Source: Tricholomella constricta (Eukaryota > Basidiomycota > Agaricomycetes > Agaricales > Lyophyllaceae). From it: a DNA stretch of 64,000 nt. This document shows, piece by piece, positions 1 through 10,500 of the stretch. The translations under genes and the position numbers were made by a program. How positions within the stretch are numbered: position 1 is the first letter of the stretch; the number at the start of each line of letters is the position of its first letter. Location of the stretch: assembly GCA_013368375.1 (NCBI GenBank), contig JAACJP010000031.1, forward strand, positions 372,001 to 436,000, read 5' to 3'. A model generated the notes under the pieces. That model ran no database searches, was not told the origin of the DNA, and saw only the letters and a program-made list of their open reading frames with translations.

Positions 1-277
1 AAGGGTCCTGGTCAAACACATGAAGCAAGGAGGTCAATGTTTGTCCATGTTGTTTTGCTCGTCGCTCTCAACAACTTCAAGGATGCTGAATACATGCAGA
101 ACTGCGAGCAAGTATGGATTCAACCACGTCTCCGTGCGCTCCAATTCTATCATACGTTCATCAGCAATTATTCAAACATTTCGCAGAGAGAATATTCAAA
201 TCACAGGTATCAATCTCCCAAGGTCGCATTTATATTTCGGTGCTGATCAGCGTGAACTAGTGCTCAGAGCCACCGCT
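1..277. other. left flank, no gene recognised
   Basis: Short overlapping open frames exist here, but none shows a domain, codon pattern or splice structure that I can support. The segment lies upstream of the first copy of the 146-bp repeat and is presumably host sequence 5' of the disrupted C2-NACHT-WD40 gene. Confidence 0.4.
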
Positions 278-343
278 GGTGGCGTTAACCTCAGCAAGTC
301 TCACGGTAGGGTGGGAAAGACTGGATATGGTAGGATAGATCTA
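278..343. repeat. 146-bp direct repeat, copy 1, left 66 bp
   Basis: These 66 bases are identical to 7409-7474. The repeat is split here by the LINE and resumes at 6825-6904. Joining the two parts gives 146 bp equal to 7409-7554 without mismatch. The repeat therefore existed before the LINE inserted, and the second copy gives the empty-site sequence. Confidence 0.9.
332..343. repeat. LINE target-site duplication, 3' side of the element
   Basis: AGGATAGATCTA sits next to the poly(T) run and is repeated perfectly at 6813-6824, at the other end of the element. A 12-bp duplication next to an A-tail is the expected trace of target-primed reverse transcription. Confidence 0.9.
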
Positions 344-367
344 TTTTTTTTTTTTTTTTTTTTTTTT
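344..367 (-). other. LINE poly(A) tail
   Basis: A run of 24 T on the plus strand lies directly between the target duplication and the LINE 3' UTR. This is the A-tail of a minus-strand element. Confidence 0.93.
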
Positions 368-763
368 AATCATATTATCGTGTTCGAGGCGCATTGCGCC
401 TATGGTCCACGGTACATGCGAACAGGTATCTACATAATTACAAGAGACGGTAAATGCTGCACCCCCGTGTTAAGCGGAGAAAGAGTGAGCCGGCGTGTCC
501 GACGCCGTTTGAGATACCGCTCCCCTAGTATACCCTGAGATGGAAAGAAATGGAGCGTGCGTGGAACGGTGGTGGTGGCGGCTACGAAGGCCCGCAGAGC
601 GGGGGAGGGGTATAACGAGCAGCACGACGGTGCACTCTGACCAAAAAGGGAACAGTATAAAGGTGTAGGTTATCGGGGAGTCAATGTTGTCGTGTGCCGT
701 TGTGGGGCAAAGATTAGGTGGGGGTTAGTATAGTTTGTCGGCCTTGAGGTGGGCGAGGTATCG

Positions 764-3700
764 TCAGATAGTGGGTTGGTGCGTGGGGTGCTGGGGGCGG
801 TTCTGCCTCTGTTGGGCGCGTTCGGCGGCGAGGTGTCGCACGGTTTCGGCGGTGGATTTGAAGCGCTTCGTGGCATGGATGAATCTGAGAAGGTGTTTCA
901 AGGCATCGGGGCTCGAGAGGAGATGTGAGAGGGACTCAGCTTTTCTGCGTAGGTTACGACGTAGGTGGTGGTGTCTTTCGAACTGGTAGTGCGGGCAAAC
1001 TAGTAGGAAATGGCGAACGGTTTCGGGTGTGATACCCTGGCAGTGTGGGCATGAGGGGGTTTCCGATCTGTGGATGCGGAAGAGGTGTTGGTTTAGGGGA
1101 GAGTGGCCGGTTCGGAGTTGGGCGATAAGAGCTGATTGGCGGCGGTCGAGGGAGGCGACGAGCTTGAGGAATTTGCGTGAGGGGAGGGATTTGTCGATGG
1201 CGTGGATAACTGGGTATCTAGGTGATTTCTTCCAACGTTGCTTCCAGCGCTTCTGGAGGTTTGCGAGGTGTTCTTGCCGAAGGGCAGGAATGCTGATGGG
1301 AAGGGCCTTGTGTCGGAGGTAAACGGGGAGCGTCGACGGGGGGCTTGAGCTGCCTTGCGCTGCGGATTTGGCGATTTCGTCGGCGCGTTCGTTCGGACCG
1401 AAGTCGACGTGGCCGGGGGTCCAGTGTATTTGAAGATCTGTAACTCTGCGAGAACGGTCAGTCCACGGGTTACCTCGACGGAGAGCTGCACGGCGTTCGC
1501 TTGCGCGGGCGATGCGATCTTGTTTAACGTGTAGCTTCTCGGCGGCCGTGTGGACGTGATCTAGAAGGTAGTGGGCAGGGTGGGGCTTTTGGTTACGAAG
1601 AGCCCGGATGGTTGCTTGACTGTCACTGCCGATGGCCGTGACGGAGTGGAGGCGGCGGCTGGATGTGGTCAGTAGGTGGAGGCCTAGTGTGAGGCCGACG
1701 ATTTCGGCCTCGTAGACTGTATGCTTCGTGATGGGCCCGAGGTGGTATTTGAGGGAGGATTTTTCTTCCCCGTCGATGTAGAGAACGGCTGACGCTCCGA
1801 CCCCTCCTTCGTAGCCCGATCCATCGCAGTACACGGAGGTGGGCGCTACTTGGTGGACGCGATTAGCTTCCACGAGTGCTTTGTCCTTGTTACCTTTAAT
1901 GTGGGTGCTGAAGGAGGGGACATAGTTTGGGCGTCTTCTTGTTGGCGAAATGGTTTCGACTAGCGTAGGGTCGATCCCGGTGAGATGGAAGAGGTGGTGT
2001 AGCGGGGATCTGTGTCTTTTGACGAAGCGGCGTGCGGCCTTGCGAACAGGGCTGTGAAGGGGGTGAGTTTCAGGCAGAGAGGCTAGTCGAACAGCCGCTC
2101 GATGGAGAATCTTGTGGTAAAGGAGATCTACGGGGAGGAGGTTAGTATGGGCGTCGAGGACGTCCCCGGCCGTTGTGCTGAGGGAACCGGTGACGAGTTT
2201 GGCGGCTCGTCGTTGAACTGGGATGAGCTTCTTCGTGACGGCGACGGATCCAGTCCGTTTCTTGCCGCTGGTGGGTTCTGGGATGCCCATGTACCATACG
2301 TCTGCTGCGTAGGTGAAGGCCGGGACGGCGACCGTATTGTAGAGTTGGCGAATCCTGTGGGGAGGCATACCTCCAGAGGCCCTCGAAAGGCGAGCAACTT
2401 GAAAAGACCACCAGGCGGAGCTGGCGATGACTTTCTGGTGGTGGGCCGTCCAGCGGAGCTTGGAGTCGAAGACGACGCCGAGGTACTTGTATGTCGGTGT
2501 TGTTTCGACGGTTTGGGTCGTCGCGGTGCCATCTTCATTGTGTCGTGTCAGTATCAGGTCGGGTGGGACCTGGTCACGGGGGGAGCGAGGAAAGTTCATT
2601 AGCGCGAGTTTCGAGAGTTCGAACGGGGAGTTGTGAGACTGGGACCAGTCAAACCCCCCGCCGGGCCGTTCGGTCATGTCAGCGATGATGGTGTGCGCCG
2701 CCTGGAGCGTCTTGGCAACCGCAAGGTACATTGAGTCGTCGACGAATCCAATCGACGTCTCGACCTTGCTGTTGGAGGCTGCGGTCAGGATTAGCGGAGC
2801 GTTGTAGAACGCGTAGAAGAGCATGGAGAGGGGGCAGCCCTGGGTGGTGCCGTTGACGATGTCTGTGGGCTCAGAGGTGAAGTCGTCGAACTTCAGGCGT
2901 GTCTGTCGGCCGGTTAGCATGCGTTCAGTTAGTTTAACGTAGCAGGTGGGGGCGCTACGCTCCTTCATGTTGTGAAGGAGCCGCTCTTTGACTGTGTTAG
3001 GGAAGGCCCCTTGGACATCGAGAAAGAGGGCTACTGCTACGTTACCTGCGCGCCACGCGTCTTTGATCTTATGCGTAACCATGTGCATGGCGTCCGTTGT
3101 GTTTCGTCCTGGGCGGCCACCGAATTGGCCTGGCGGGAACATGTTGTGTTTCTCGGCTAAGTGTGAAAGGTCAGCTGCGACAAGTGTTGAGAGGAGCTTT
3201 CCAATCGTGTTCAGCAGGCCAATCGGGCGGTAGGCCTTAGCGACGTCGTAGGCAGGTTTGCCCGGTTTACGGAGCACCAGTGTCGTGGATATGAGCCAGC
3301 TGTCGTGGTAAGCGTCGAGCTCTAGAACTGCACGGAAAATGTAAAATAAGTGGTCGACGAGCGCGTCAGCGCACTTCTTCAGCACCACGTTCGGAATCCC
3401 GTCAGGACCCGGGGCTTTATGCGGCTTCAGCTGGCTGATCGCCGAGAGGATGCGTGCGCGGGTGAAGTATTTAATGCCTGGTAAGGGCTTTGGGTAGGCA
3501 GAGGGGGGGGTGGAGGGGGAGGTGGGGGGTGGAGGGAAGAACGACTCAGCTAGGGCTTCGGCCTTATCGCCGTTGGTGGACGCCACTTTTTCGATGCCGT
3601 CCACTGTGGTCCTGAGGTCGGGAACCCTGTCGCAGGAGAAGTCAGATGGTTCTTTTACAACGTACTTGTTCGCCAGGTAGATCTGCCGGGCGTCGATATT

Positions 3701-4852
3701 CTCGAGCCAGTCGATCCAGTGTTCACGGCGTTTCTCGCCGATTTTGTCGGCCATGGCCCGGGAGAGGCGTTTATACTCTGCCTTGGATGGGTGGTCTTGG
3801 ACGTCTCGGAACCTATACATCTCGTTGCTGGCTTGGCTCCTTGGCTGTTTGAACTCGTCGAGTTCAGGGCACCACCAGCGTTTGGAGAATGGACATGGTT
3901 TCTTCATCGGAACTACATCGTCGGATGCGATCACATCCTGGATGATAGCCGTCAGCGTCTTCACCTTTTCGTCAAACTCGTCCAGGGAGGAGATTCGGCG
4001 AGCAGGTGATCGAAGAGCTAGGTTAGTCTCGAGGGTTTCCCGGAACAGTTTCCAGTCGGCATTGTGGAAGTCTCTGGATGGGGGCGTGGAGGTACGAGCG
4101 ATCGGGAGCTCGACGACTGTAATTATGGGGAGATGGTCAGTGATGGGCGGGCGTAGCCCAGCATTCATGTCGCATGAGATGACTGGGTCGACCGGATGAT
4201 GTGATCGCCAGACGTTGTCGGGCCGAGTCCAGCGGTCGCCGGCTGTTTGTAGGGTGTGTCGCGCTGGGGGGAGGGTAAGCTCCATGTCATAGTCGCGGAG
4301 GAGGTTCAGTAGAGGGCGGATGGCGGCTTCGGAGGAGTTGAGGTGGCGGTTGTCGATGCTTTCCCATAGCGGGTGGTGTCGGTTGAAGTCTCCGAGCCAG
4401 AACATGTGGTCGCGGGGGGAGGGTTTGGCGATGATGAGGTGGTTGGATAGGTAGGTGGAGAGGGCGGAGAGGCTATCGTTGTGGGTGCAGTCGTTGTATA
4501 CGTTGAAGACGGAAAGGTGTCCGTGTGTGCCATTGAAACGGACTGCCGTGATATCTGTGCTAGGGACGTTGAGAAGGGTATAGGCGTCAGTAGCTATGTT
4601 CGAGTTAATGAGCAATACCGAACGAGAGCGGGTGCTCCCGTCACGGCGGTGGTGGTAGGGGTAGCAGACGGTCCAGAATGGCGATGCCTTCGTGTTGCCT
4701 AGTCGGTCGAGGAAGGGCTCTTGAAGGGCGATTACGTCCCAGTCTTCGGGCCTGGCGGTGTTGAGGACAGTCGCTTGTGCCAGGTCGGACTTGCGTACGT
4801 TCTGTTGCCAGATCCTTAACTTACTCGGGGTTCTTGAAGGTCGTCTATTCAT
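764..4852 (-). CDS. LINE ORF2: endonuclease, reverse transcriptase, RNase H
   Basis: The product is 1362 residues. An apurinic-type endonuclease domain covers about residues 1-235 (LRIWQQNVRKS, ALQEP, DFNRHHPLW and a DHLPI terminal motif). The reverse transcriptase covers about 470-780, with KAPGPDGIP, YRPIGLLN, the D-bearing LFLDVQGAF, TTQGCPLS and the catalytic FVDD near residue 702. RNase H lies around 1003-1160 (YCDGSG, AEIVGL, DSQATI, WTPGHVDFGPNERADE). A Cys-rich finger (CPHC, then H and C) follows near 1267. No stop or frameshift breaks it. The ATG overlaps the ORF1 stop by 8 nt (ATGAATAG), so ORF2 is probably made by termination-reinitiation. It nicks the target and copies the element RNA at the nick. 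Confidence 0.93.
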   Translation of the reverse strand: MNRRPSRTPSKLRIWQQNVRKSDLAQATVLNTARPEDWDVIALQEPFLDRLGNTKASPFWTVCYPYHHRRDGSTRSRSVLLINSNIATDAYTLLNVPSTDITAVRFNGTHGHLSVFNVYNDCTHNDSLSALSTYLSNHLIIAKPSPRDHMFWLGDFNRHHPLWESIDNRHLNSSEAAIRPLLNLLRDYDMELTLPPARHTLQTAGDRWTRPDNVWRSHHPVDPVISCDMNAGLRPPITDHLPIITVVELPIARTSTPPSRDFHNADWKLFRETLETNLALRSPARRISSLDEFDEKVKTLTAIIQDVIASDDVVPMKKPCPFSKRWWCPELDEFKQPRSQASNEMYRFRDVQDHPSKAEYKRLSRAMADKIGEKRREHWIDWLENIDARQIYLANKYVVKEPSDFSCDRVPDLRTTVDGIEKVASTNGDKAEALAESFFPPPPTSPSTPPSAYPKPLPGIKYFTRARILSAISQLKPHKAPGPDGIPNVVLKKCADALVDHLFYIFRAVLELDAYHDSWLISTTLVLRKPGKPAYDVAKAYRPIGLLNTIGKLLSTLVAADLSHLAEKHNMFPPGQFGGRPGRNTTDAMHMVTHKIKDAWRAGNVAVALFLDVQGAFPNTVKERLLHNMKERSAPTCYVKLTERMLTGRQTRLKFDDFTSEPTDIVNGTTQGCPLSMLFYAFYNAPLILTAASNSKVETSIGFVDDSMYLAVAKTLQAAHTIIADMTERPGGGFDWSQSHNSPFELSKLALMNFPRSPRDQVPPDLILTRHNEDGTATTQTVETTPTYKYLGVVFDSKLRWTAHHQKVIASSAWWSFQVARLSRASGGMPPHRIRQLYNTVAVPAFTYAADVWYMGIPEPTSGKKRTGSVAVTKKLIPVQRRAAKLVTGSLSTTAGDVLDAHTNLLPVDLLYHKILHRAAVRLASLPETHPLHSPVRKAARRFVKRHRSPLHHLFHLTGIDPTLVETISPTRRRPNYVPSFSTHIKGNKDKALVEANRVHQVAPTSVYCDGSGYEGGVGASAVLYIDGEEKSSLKYHLGPITKHTVYEAEIVGLTLGLHLLTTSSRRLHSVTAIGSDSQATIRALRNQKPHPAHYLLDHVHTAAEKLHVKQDRIARASERRAALRRGNPWTDRSRRVTDLQIHWTPGHVDFGPNERADEIAKSAAQGSSSPPSTLPVYLRHKALPISIPALRQEHLANLQKRWKQRWKKSPRYPVIHAIDKSLPSRKFLKLVASLDRRQSALIAQLRTGHSPLNQHLFRIHRSETPSCPHCQGITPETVRHFLLVCPHYQFERHHHLRRNLRRKAESLSHLLSSPDALKHLLRFIHATKRFKSTAETVRHLAAERAQQRQNRPQHPTHQPTI

Positions 4853-6644
4853 TGGACGGGATGGGGTTTGCGGGCTCGCGACGTGGGACCCTCTGGGAGC
4901 CAGCTCGCGAAGGGACTACGAACTGGTCGAGGGTGCCTTGGCGGCGGGGGACAGCCGGGGGGGCTGCAGTGGACTGTTGTGAGGCTGGTTGAGCGGAGCG
5001 GGCTGGAATGTCGTCCATCCTGGGGCGGTGGGCGGGGGTTACTTTGGAGAGCTTGGTGGGAGCAGCGGCCCAGGTCCAGGCCTCGGCGGTCGGGAAGTAC
5101 GGCATGGTATTTTCGGGGAGGCGGGACTCGAGGTCTTCGCAGTTCCGCTTGAATACGGGGCAGCTGCGAGAGGAACTTGAGTGGTTCGACTCGGAGCCAC
5201 AGGATACGCACCGGGGGGTGTGGTTAGCGGAGCATTCCAAAGTGCCGTGGTCGGCGCTGGCGCAGGAGGCACAGCGTTCGGTGTTCTTGCAGGAGGCCCG
5301 GATGTGACCGTATAGTTGGCACTTGTTGCACCGCATAGGTTCTTTGAGGTCCTTCCGGACCACCACCAGATGGCCGGCGACGAAGACTCGGTCTTGGAGG
5401 AGGCGGTTGGCTGCGTCGGCTGTGGAGCAAACCACCTTGAGGGATGCTACTGTCTGCTTGGGTGAGCGACGTTCTGGTCGTTTGATCCAGGAGGCGGACA
5501 GGATGGAGCCATTTGAGAGGTCGTTGTCATCTTCAATGACGTCGAGATGGGCTCTGTTGGAGGGATCGAAGAAGGCGCCGCAGGGCACGAAACGGAACAC
5601 GAGGTTGTAGGCTTTCGCCTTGATCCTCGCGGACGCGCCCAGGTGGGTCTTCAGGAAGCTAAGGTCGGGGTCAGTGGCATATTCACGGAAGCGGCGAGCA
5701 GCGTCAGCGTTGGTCAGCTCGAAGAGGTATGCGCCTCTGTCGAGCGCCGAGATCCCGCGGACGTACGTCCTGGTCTCCGCCGGTGCTGCTTCGCCTTCTT
5801 CGGTAATGAAGCTGTTGGCCCCTAGGGACTTGTCCAGAGCGTCGAGTTCTTTATTCATCGCCTGGCGTATCTCGAAGATGCCGGTTGGCGAGCGATCTAC
5901 AGGGGCAAGGTCATCATCCGGGTTAGCCTCCACAAGGACAGTACGGGCTCCTCGCAGAAGGCGTTGTTGAAGGCGCGTGTGTTGATCTGGGGCCGACGGG
6001 TTGAATGCCTTGGGTGCCGGGGGAGAGGCCGATGGCACGGGGCTGGATCTGGTGATGTCAGCCCAGGTGGGTTGCTGTTGGGTCGATGTGGGGACGGATG
6101 ACGGGGTGTTGAGCCTGGCCGCCAGAACTTCGAGTGAGGCGGTTACGCCGGCGAGCTGGGTGGATACTGTTTGAAGGGCAAGGGTGGTCTCTGCTTGATG
6201 AGTGTCGAGGGCCGAGGAGAAGGTGGCGGAGGATGTGAGTTTCTCGGTGGCGGTGTCGAGGCGGTCCAGGGCTTTAGTAGTGATGGCATCTACAAGAGCG
6301 TCTGAAACGGTGTCAGCGATGTCGTCTTCGAGAAGGAACGCTACCGCGAGGACGGCATTCTTGGCATCCGTCTTCGCATCAGTGGTCTTCATAGAGAGGT
6401 TGAGGGCTGCGGTCAGTAGTACGCGGACGAGCTTCGAGCGATCGTATGTTTCCCCGGCGAGGATCCATCCTTTCGTTTCGAGCCATCGGCGGGCTTCCTT
6501 GGGGGATTTCACCGGTCCGGACTCGCCAATCAGGAAGGTACTGATGTCGGCTCGGGACGGTAGTTGACGTGGCGCGTTCGGGGTCCCTGGTCGGTTGGCA
6601 CCGCCAGCTGGGGGCTTGGGCGGGGGCCTGGCTGTTGTAGCCAT
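4845..6644 (-). CDS. LINE ORF1: gag-like RNA-binding protein with CCHC knuckles
   Basis: A 599-residue protein upstream of ORF2. Pro- and Ser-rich stretches lie near the N terminus and around residues 190-230. A Cys/His region begins near residue 438 with CNKCQLYGHIRASC, followed by two further knuckle-like units (CASCASADHGTLEC and CVSCGS...H...C). This triple CCHC arrangement is typical of ORF1 of Tad/I/Jockey-type LINEs and should bind the element RNA to form the ribonucleoprotein. The predicted start gives MATTARPPPKPPAGG; upstream bases 6645-6812 form the leader. The reading frame is intact. Confidence 0.9.
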   Translation of the reverse strand: MATTARPPPKPPAGGANRPGTPNAPRQLPSRADISTFLIGESGPVKSPKEARRWLETKGWILAGETYDRSKLVRVLLTAALNLSMKTTDAKTDAKNAVLAVAFLLEDDIADTVSDALVDAITTKALDRLDTATEKLTSSATFSSALDTHQAETTLALQTVSTQLAGVTASLEVLAARLNTPSSVPTSTQQQPTWADITRSSPVPSASPPAPKAFNPSAPDQHTRLQQRLLRGARTVLVEANPDDDLAPVDRSPTGIFEIRQAMNKELDALDKSLGANSFITEEGEAAPAETRTYVRGISALDRGAYLFELTNADAARRFREYATDPDLSFLKTHLGASARIKAKAYNLVFRFVPCGAFFDPSNRAHLDVIEDDNDLSNGSILSASWIKRPERRSPKQTVASLKVVCSTADAANRLLQDRVFVAGHLVVVRKDLKEPMRCNKCQLYGHIRASCKNTERCASCASADHGTLECSANHTPRCVSCGSESNHSSSSRSCPVFKRNCEDLESRLPENTMPYFPTAEAWTWAAAPTKLSKVTPAHRPRMDDIPARSAQPASQQSTAAPPAVPRRQGTLDQFVVPSRAGSQRVPRREPANPIPSNE

Positions 6645-6812
6645 GCCAGGGATTGGGGGGGGGGTGGTGGGAATGGGTAGGGGCTTAAGGGTATTGAGAT
6701 GCAGCGTTAAACTGCGGAAAAGAGGGGAGAAGGAAGGAAGGTTTGCAGACTCGAGCGACGAAAACCAGGACCCCGGAAGAGGTGATGGCGGTCGAAGATC
6801 AAGGAGCAGTCC

Positions 6813-6824
6813 AGGATAGATCTA
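6813..6824. repeat. LINE target-site duplication, 5' side of the element
   Basis: AGGATAGATCTA, identical to 332-343. It marks the LINE 5' end at 6812 and shows that the copy is full length. Confidence 0.9.
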
Positions 6825-6904
6825 TATACGGTACACCACAATGTATTTATAGTTCTGTAAGCCGCACGGACCATGCCTCGTGGAGGCCATGATGCACGCC
6901 TGCA
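6825..6904. repeat. 146-bp direct repeat, copy 1, right 80 bp
   Basis: Identical to 7475-7554. It includes the first ATG codons and the first few codons of the C2-NACHT-WD40 gene, then diverges from the gene copy after TGCA. The 5' end of the gene therefore occurs twice, 504 bp apart. Confidence 0.9.
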
Positions 6905-7408
6905 TGTGCCCAACTCCCAAATAGCGACGTCCTCGTCGCGATCCAAACATGAACCTAAGCTCAGAAACCAAACACACAACCCTAAATCACCCCAGCTGTA
7001 CCTAGGCGCGATGGGAAACCGTGAAACGTCTCCAAGCGTGATGCGATGCCGAATGCGCAGTGTATCTGTCCTAATGCAGAAGTGTCGCCAATGTCTCCAT
7101 ATGCTCCACCTCCACATTGCGACGTCCTCGTCGCAGCCCTCAAGCCCATCACCTTTACTACCCTCCAGCACCGAGAAAACCAGGTAAAAACAGTTGCAGG
7201 TGTCGGAAACAGAAAAAGCACTTTAAAAAGCACCGCGAGGGTGCTGGTGCATGGAGTGTTGATTGGATTTGGAAAGGAGAGTCGGTGTCAGAAGCCGCAG
7301 ATGGGGGGTGTTGTTATTGGTGTCGGTGGTAGACTGCTTCATTAACCGGAAGCGGACGGTGATCCAGACAGACAGTTGCGGGTACGAATGCCACTGTCGT
7401 CACCAAAA
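6905..7408. other. 504-bp spacer between the 146-bp repeats
   Basis: No gene was recognised. The block GCGACGTCCTCGTCGC occurs near 6920 and again near 7117. The spacer shows no LTR-type ends (TG...CA) and no terminal inverted repeat. With the flanking direct repeats it looks like the residue of a local duplication or of a deleted insertion rather than a gene. Confidence 0.5.
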
Positions 7409-7554
7409 GGTGGCGTTAACCTCAGCAAGTCTCACGGTAGGGTGGGAAAGACTGGATATGGTAGGATAGATCTATATACGGTACACCACAATGTATTTAT
7501 AGTTCTGTAAGCCGCACGGACCATGCCTCGTGGAGGCCATGATGCACGCCTGCA
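7409..7554. repeat. 146-bp direct repeat, copy 2 (uninterrupted)
   Basis: The intact version of the split repeat at 278-343 plus 6825-6904. It contains the apparent start of the C2-NACHT-WD40 gene and its upstream bases, so it may hold the promoter of that gene. Confidence 0.9.
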
Positions 7555-10500
7555 CCGCTCTCCCGAAAGTATGGGTCCATACGCCAGACTGCTGTGTTGC
7601 TATCACCATAGGATCCGACAGAAGGGTTACGCAGAGGGTCAAGGGTGACAATCCGGTTTGGAACAAGCCATTCCTCTTGTACGTTTTGCGACCCACTTCC
7701 TTCGGTCGACTGAATCATCGTATCACAGTGCTGCGAAACTTGGCTCCAAAGTCTCAATTCAGATCTTACATGGCAAATGTTCCATGGTCATCGCAGAAGC
7801 GGCTACCAGCGTGAGGATTGAGCATCTGCAGACCGGAACAGAGGCACCCGGTACATGACTCAAATTCGCAGATGTTCACTCGAGCCTGAACTGGACCTTC
7901 AGATGAGACTGTGCCCCTCAAGCTCTGGTCTCGCCCCTCGGGATCTTGAGGAGATCTTGTCTGAGGTGAGCGCTGTGAAGCCTCACCTGCCGTCGAACCA
8001 GAAATTTTCTGATATCGTCCAGAAACTCAATCAATTCGTGAACCTAGGAAGTGCTATAGCAGAGGTCAGTGGTTCAAAACATGCGCTATCACGATAATCA
8101 TTCTCACTTGAATGCCACATTACAGGGCCACCTGTACGCAAAAACAGTCTGGACCCTGCTGACATCTGGGTTCACCGTAAGTCAACCACATATCTGCTAA
8201 TCTTCGTTCTCACGTATTCTAGGTTTTGAATGCGCATTATGAACGAAATGTCCGCATTCAAGATCTATGGGCCTGTGTCCTTGAGACGTTGGACTTCATG
8301 AAGGACACTGAGTCTCTTCGCAATGTTCAATCTCTCACTGGCACTGTCCAAGCCATGATAGAACAGCTTCGTGAATCCATCATCTATCTTACAGAGTACT
8401 GGGGACAAAGTACGGCTGGTGCACCATTTTTAATAATTCATCATGTTAATCTCGCGAAATCTCACTTCATTTACAGAGACCGTGGTGAAAGCCATGTTGG
8501 CAGAAGAGGATGACACTATTATCCAGAGATTTACTGACATCTTCAAACAGCTTAAGGTTCAGTTTGATCAACGCGTCGACGTACAACAGTGGAAGATCAC
8601 TCAAGCAACTGGAGAGCAAGTTGCTATAATTTCAAATAAGATCAACGTGCTTGTAAGAGAGAGTAAAGATCGTCAACTGGAATGTCTGCTTGCTCCTGAC
8701 TTACACACACACTGGAGTTCTACATGTCTTTCTGGTACCCGTGAAAAGCTCTTGTCTGAGATTCTGAGCTGGGCTCAGTCCGATTCTAGTCCTACTATGT
8801 TCTGGCTCTCCGGAGCTGCTGGGACTGGCAAGTCCAGTGTTGCAGGCAGTGTTGCTGAATTGCTGAAGTCTCAGAATATCCTTGGTGCCTTTGTCGGCTT
8901 TCGCAGAGACATTGCAGCGGATGATACTCCCAGCCATCTACTTGGTAGCATTGCATGTCAGATTGCATTTTTTCATGAAGATGTGCATCAGAATGTACTA
9001 TCTGCCATGAAAGGCAAGCTGCCAAACATTCACATGCTCCAGCAGCAGGCCAGAGAACTTGTAGTGCAGCCTCTGCTGAGTAGTGTGGCATTTCCTCATG
9101 TTGTCATTGTGATTGATGCTCTGGATGAGTGTGCAGCTGATTCTGGCAAGAATGGCAAGCCAGGTCATGAAAAACTGGTAGATGCTCTTGTTACAGAATT
9201 TGCAGCCTTTCCATCATTTGTTAAAGTCTTTGTGACTTCAAGGAAGGAAGGGATTATCACTCACCGACTACCTCAATTTAAATCACTGCAAAATATAGAT
9301 CTCACCTCGGTTGATGATACTCAAAATGACATTTCCATATATATCAACTGCAGGTGTAAGAAGATTCAGCAGAAATATGGTCTTAATGGCTGGTCTGATG
9401 ATGCAGATGTTTCTCAGCTTGTGGTTTATGCTGACAAACTATTTGTCTGGGCAGATGTTGCATGCTCCTATATTGAGACTGGTGATCCACTTACCAAACT
9501 TGAAAGACTTCTCTCTGAGGGGCATGTTGCGGCAGGCCCTGGTGAATCACTTGAAAAGCTCTATACTCATGTCTTGCAAAACAGTCTTCCAAGAAATGCT
9601 GAAGCTATCGATAAATCAAATTGGCATTATGTAGTTGGAGCAATTGTGTGCTGTAAAAAGCCACTATCTATGCCAGTCATGGATGCATTTTTGGGTCTTT
9701 CAAAAGCAAAGAAAAAGTCAAAAGCAGAGAGAAAGACTCTTATAAATGGCCAACAAGTCAATTTATCTTCAATAAGGTACATAACATCTGAAATTTTGCC
9801 AATTTTAAAAGATCAAGATGGAACAATACAACTGCTTCACAAATCAGTCTTTGACTTTCTGACAAAAAATGCCAATGATCAGTTTGAAATCAAGCTGCCA
9901 GTACACAATTGCATTTTGCTGTTCCATGCTTTGAGCTAATGACAGAACATTTGACATACAACATTTCAAATTGAAAACACTACTCTTTTGAATTTGGAAG
10001 TGCCTGATATAGCAGCCAGAATTGAAAAACACATACCTGGACCTTTGCAATATGCATGCCAATACTTTGTAGTTTATATTTTAGAGAGTGATAACAAATA
10101 CACTTCAATCATAGAGGAACACTTGTCAGACTTCTTGGCAAATAAAGTGCTATATTGGATCGAGGTTATGAGCTGGCTCGGAAAGGTCTACGAGGCAGAG
10201 GAGGCTATACAAAATATTTTGACATTTCTAGAGGTAATGAATAAACTGATCAATTGTGATGAGAAAAACTAGACCTTGGTTTTTAAAAGGGCAATGATCA
10301 AAATGGTCTTGTAAATGACTGTATTGCACTGTTGCAAAACACTAGAACTCCAATTGATTTGGGAGCACTTCAAGTATATCATACAGGGCTAGCTCTGTGT
10401 TCTAGCTCTAGTGCCTTAGGACAAAAGTGGCTACACCAAATTAAGTACAAGAAAGTAATGTGTACTCATTCAGTATGGGCAACAGCAATACGGGTACTTG

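Larger units (their letters stand above)
344..6812 (-). mobile_element. complete non-LTR retrotransposon (LINE, Tad/I-like with APE endonuclease and RNase H)
   Basis: A 6469-bp element on the minus strand with a 5' leader (6645-6812), ORF1 (4845-6644), ORF2 (764-4852), a 3' UTR and a 24-base A tail seen as T at 344-367. Perfect 12-bp target duplications lie at 332-343 and 6813-6824. Both ORFs are open throughout, so this is a young and possibly competent copy. The order gag-like CCHC protein, then APE-RT-RNase H-zinc finger, matches the fungal Tad1 and related I-type clades; the exact clade needs an RT tree. The interrupted site is the first copy of a 146-bp repeat whose empty version is at 7409-7554, which proves where the element begins and ends. 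Confidence 0.93.
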
